64,000 nt of DNA from Malurus cyaneus samueli (Eukaryota; Chordata; Aves; Passeriformes; Maluridae). A model generated the notes under the pieces. It searched no databases and was not told the origin of the DNA. It saw only the letters and a list, made by a program, of their open reading frames with translations. Both the position numbers and the translations under genes were made by a program. Position 1 is the stretch's first letter, and each line of letters begins with the position of its first letter. Location: the NCBI GenBank assembly GCA_009741485.1, contig CM019218.1:39449358-39513357 (forward strand). Direction: 5' to 3'. Below are positions 60,059 to 64,000 of this stretch, piece by piece.

Positions 60059-61924
60059 ACAGTTTTATATTAATATGATTGAATTTGACTCAAATTATAT
60101 GAAAGCATTCCCTTGCTCTACTCTTTTAACATATACTTCTGAGATAGGGAAAATTACAAAAAGAAACAGCATCATTTTTTATCTCATCTTCCTCCCTTTT
60201 CATGTTTGTTTTCCCATTATTTAATTTATTATCTTTAATAAATTACAAATTTATCAAATATAAACCACCTGTTTTTAGACTGAAACAAGCCTGACATTTT
60301 AAATTACTAGCGATCACCTGTGTCCATGCTGCTTTTCTGTTCAATCATTTGAGACAGCAATTGAAAGTTATGGTAGGTAACCTAACAATATTTTTTTCAT
60401 CTTTTAGGGACTACTGATCTTAATGCACTGACCCTTTTTTAGAAAGCACAAGGAGTCTGAAAGACAACTTTCAGATTAGGTGTGTTCAGCCCTTGGTTGG
60501 CAATTAAAAGATTTTATAGCTGGAGAGTTCAGGTAGCTCTGTCATGGAAGTCACACATTTGTATCCAGAGGAAATTCTTGTTTAACATGCATTTTCAAAT
60601 GCTGCTTTTCAAAACTTTTACAGAGGGGCATCCAGTATTACTGTGTCTTTTAGCTCATTCTCATTCTTCCTCTTCAATTTATTAGAGTTTTATGGAAATT
60701 ACAAATGAGCTATTAGAAAAAAAGGGAGAACAGATTTTTTTTGGAATGCTTTAATATCCTGTCAGCAAGCTCTCCAGACAGAGTTAAGTATTTTTGATAG
60801 GATGGATATTCTTTTTTCCTTCCTTCCATCCTCTTGCTTACTAAAAATAAAACACATGAAGATACACAGTTTCATAGAAAATTAGTCCGCAATAAAAAGT
60901 GCCCATTATAGAGTGTCAATGGATGTGATAACACATATAATTTACCTAGGGGGAACATGCAATTAAAAAATTAACCTTTTGCATTTCTCTCCATAATCAG
61001 ATGCAACAAATGACTAGAGAATAACACATTAGCAGCTGTATTTACTGTATTTGCATGCTATCAACAATAAATTGATTGTGCTTCAAGAGAGGAGAATTGA
61101 ATCTGTGTCTATGAAAAACACAGTTTGAGATGAGATGGCATGGTGGCTCTTTGTATTCTTTTTTTCTTTTCCTTTCATTCTGCTAAAGGTGCATTACCAA
61201 TCCCAGGTGTCCTAAGAACATGTTAAAACACCTCAACTTTTCCTATTTTCAGGAATAAATGTGTTTGTCATGTCTTTCTACCATGGTGGTTTCAGCTTTG
61301 AAAAGATTTAATGAAAAAGGGCTATTTAACGCCAATTGTAATGACTAATGTAACAAAATTAAAGTCCCCATATCTGACTACCAATATCCAGAATATTTCT
61401 GTTCCTGCATTGTCAGCTTTATAAAACACCATGTCTGTGGTGGTCTCAGAGGAATTTAGGATGACAGCAGGAGATACAAAGGCCAATAGTGCAATCCCCT
61501 CTTTCAACATGTTATCCTTTGTGTTATCATCTATCAGAAATGACAAGGGCTATGAGAGGATCATCTTCCTTTTTCCAAGTACTGAAAGCACGTGATTTCT
61601 GTCATTCTGAAAATTGCACTTCAACAGTAAATATACATATAAATTTCTAAGGAAATTTGAAAGTTTCACTAGCAAAAAAAAAAGAAAAGTGGAAAAAAAA
61701 GTCCGTTTGACAAACAGCAGTCAGGATCTGGGAGAAAAAATAACTACTTTGGAAGACGTAGGGATACCAGTATTACCATAACTGAGATTGATCCATGCCC
61801 GTCACAGTAAGGGAGAATGAATAATTAGGGAAAATGCTTTCACTGTCATTCTTCAGACCACCTAAAATTTCACCAGTGACTTTTTTTCTTTGGCAGGAAA
61901 ATTAAAAAGATGTTAAAAAGGCAA

Positions 61925-62080
61925 ACTCAAGATCTGAGCCTCTCTGACAGGGCTGTGTAAGCTTGGACAGAATATTTGTGCTTTCTGAGCTTCAATCTCC
62001 TTGTCTATCACCTTAGGATGGCAATAGTCCCTTACCTCACAGAGGTGTTGATCGAATGCAAAAAATGTTTAAAGTTTTTG
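61925..62080 (+). mobile_element. MIR core-SINE
   Basis: The order of blocks matches a sense MIR. The 'ctgtgtaagcttgga' block stands where the consensus has a tgtgaccttgg-like part. It is followed by 'ctttctgagcttcaatctcc', 'ttgtctatcacc', 'aggatggcaatagtcc', and 'cttacctcacagaggtgttg', the well-known acctacctcacagggttgtt-like end, followed by 'atcgaatgca'. About 150 bases can be followed, which is most of a MIR without its tRNA-derived head. The copy is old and inert. This is the best-preserved SINE in the window. Confidence 0.72.
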
Positions 62081-64000
62081 CTATTATAATGGGGATGTGC
62101 ATCTTAGGCATCTTAAATAAAATTCAGTACTATAGACAGTAGTTTTATTCAGATTTTTTTTTTCTCCTCTGTTATTCCTGGAAAATGCTCCACAGAAATT
62201 CCTCTGTCCCAGTTATATGTCCCAGTCATCTGATTTTGTATTTCACTCATGCTTATTCAGAGTTTCATTCTTGGCCTAAACTGACTAGCTGGGTTTGATC
62301 AACAGAAAGATTGAAATGTACATACCAAAACAAGTTTTAGATTGTGCTCTTGGAGGTGTTCCACTGTGACTGGGAAGAGAGGACTCAAATGGCCCTTTTT
62401 TAAGGTTAAGTTCCCTTGAAGGGAGGAGTCCCAACCCACAATTTTAGGATTTTAGCAACTTGTTAATCAGTGAGGCTTAACATATGGAACTGGAGTGACA
62501 GACTGGACTCCTTGCAACAATTCCTAGAAAAAGCACAGTGGTGAAGCACGACCACCTTTTCCTTCTCCTGTGACTCAATTTTAAATATCAAGCAGCTACA
62601 TTTGTGCTTTCCAAGGCTGCATATTCAGCCAGAGCATCTATATGCTTCCTGATGGGAACTAGATCAGATTCCTCAGGCAGCTTCATGGAGAGGAAGTGAA
62701 ACTTTATTCACTTTCCACAACAATGGAGAGGAACTCTCCAGAGTGCATCTGTACAGAAAGGTTGAGGTGGATCTCAAGAAGCGAGTTTGCTGATGCACTG
62801 ACTTTTATATGCACTGTATATATATCTCCATGTAAACAATGCTTAAAGCCACCAATCTCTCTGTTCAAACATGAGATATATTTCATCTGAAAAAGACAAT
62901 TTAACGTTGATCAGGATGTTGGCTTCACCTACTTGATAGGCCACGCCCCAAAGATTGTATGACAGGATTTAAATAAATCTCTTTGGTTCTGTTGTAGAAT
63001 GTTTTTTTTTCTCCTGGGATATCAAAAATGAGCTGTCAGAATTGTATTCAATAATGCTCAAGTTATTTCCCTGTAGAGGATAGAAATAGAAAAGTAGTGC
63101 TTAAAAGGTGATCTTCTAGACTGTTTCTTATAATCTTCGTGGGTTATTCTGAATTTTCACATTTTTCATCAACAGGACTGTAGATGAGTCACTTCATTGC
63201 TTTGGGTGAAAACAGAACTGGTACAATTTGATTTAGTATGTTGTACTGATAGGTATTTTTAAGCTTAAATAAGTGTTTCAATTGTAATTATTAAAGCAGT
63301 TGAGCAGATGCTGACCTGTTTTTCACAATTGCATAACAGAGAATATTGCCTGCTCATATTGCTTTTGAAATGAGAATGGCTGCAATCTATTTCAACATAT
63401 AACCTAAAGGTCAGTTCTGATAAACTGCTTTTTGCAAGGTTCTGAGGAAAATATAACTCCTATCTTTCAGCTCCTAAAAAATAGGGATGCCTCCAGAGAT
63501 TTGGATTGCAAATTCGATTTTATGTAATTAACCAAATTGAAGTAACAATATGCTTTATTGAGACACTACACTGAATGGTCGTCAGAGTTGATAACTTATT
63601 TGGTAGCTCGTTAACAAATGAGCTACTCTGAGTGCCATTACTACCCTTCAATTAATTGAAGTGTGCATAAGAGTACATTCATGTACAGGAACACTTTTTA
63701 ATCTAATACTGCATGCATCAAGTTTTCCATCATTGTATCAAAGTGCTATGCCTTTCCACTAGCAGTAAAATCAATAACCTTGATGGTAATTGGTGAATGT
63801 TAAACATTTCTGAATTTCAGCATGCAATACCTTTGTTTAGTTTACTTTCGCTTATTTTTTAGAGAGAAAGGTGACAAACTGATGAAAATAAAACATCATA
63901 GGTTATAAATTTCAGTCCTATCAGACCTCAGAACAGAAATACCAATGTAAAAATTGACACAATATGGGATAAACATTTAAACCTTGTAACACTGACAAGA
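62081..64000. other. Gene-free unique sequence to the window edge
   Basis: AT-rich DNA without recognised gene or repeat. Overlapping 60-64 codon frames on both strands at 62,696-62,890 have no known relatives. A 'ccacgcccc' word at 62,941-62,949 resembles a GC-box-like site but stands alone. Confidence 0.5.

Larger units (their letters stand above)
55681..61924. other. Gene-free unique sequence, 6.2 kb
   Basis: No exon, RNA gene or identifiable transposon. Apart from simple tracts listed separately the sequence is AT-rich and unique. Frames of up to 94 codons near 58,460-58,922 and elsewhere have no resemblance to known proteins. Confidence 0.5.

Overview
The window reads as vertebrate nuclear DNA, most likely from a bird. 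It is AT-rich and CpG-poor, full of homopolymer and microsatellite tracts, and has no operon-like packing of long reading frames. Three kinds of repeat point to birds: CR1 LINE pieces (including a classic 3' tail at 52,456-52,735), two pieces of an LTR family I recognise from bird genomes (23,762-23,830 and 44,933-45,180), and a decayed gammaretrovirus-like (ERV1-class) provirus at about 53,290-54,920. Species and chromosome cannot be read from the sequence.

I find no protein-coding exon I can defend, and no rRNA, tRNA, snRNA or CRISPR array. Almost every open frame is short, lacks similarity I recognise, starts at a non-ATG codon or is made of low-complexity sequence. The window is best described as a gene desert or the inside of a very large intron. 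What it holds is old transposon debris, simple repeats, a 10-base assembly gap (33,050-33,059) and a few short CpG-bearing or motif-dense patches that look like candidate conserved non-coding elements.

Layout. 1-6,550: unique AT-rich DNA with a T/C tract (2,710-2,855) and an almost C-free G/T tract (5,229-5,457). 6,550-7,605: ancient minus-strand CR1 that still shows part of its reverse transcriptase. 7,605-18,300: unique DNA with A tracts, a GC-richer patch (14,050-14,480), a MIR-like SINE (15,600-15,705) and a POU/OTX-like site pair (17,387-17,402). 18,300-18,645: CA/CT repeats, then a GC-richer patch with a signal-peptide-like frame. 18,650-33,049: unique DNA with a 9-bp satellite (23,102-23,160), an LTR fragment and a CpG-bearing patch (29,640-29,730). 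33,060-49,395: unique DNA, a CR1 scrap, long A tracts and a minus-strand LTR whose internal ATT run has expanded. 49,395-51,120: the most regulatory-looking part, with a CpG cluster (49,405-49,479) and a motif-rich patch (50,850-51,120). 52,456-55,680: CR1, the provirus remnant and an unidentified GC-richer segment. 55,680-64,000: unique DNA with long A tracts and a MIR (61,925-62,080).

No genes act together here. The biological interest lies in the repeat fossils and in the candidate regulatory patches, which need cross-species alignment to confirm. I did not find a convincing new biological system.
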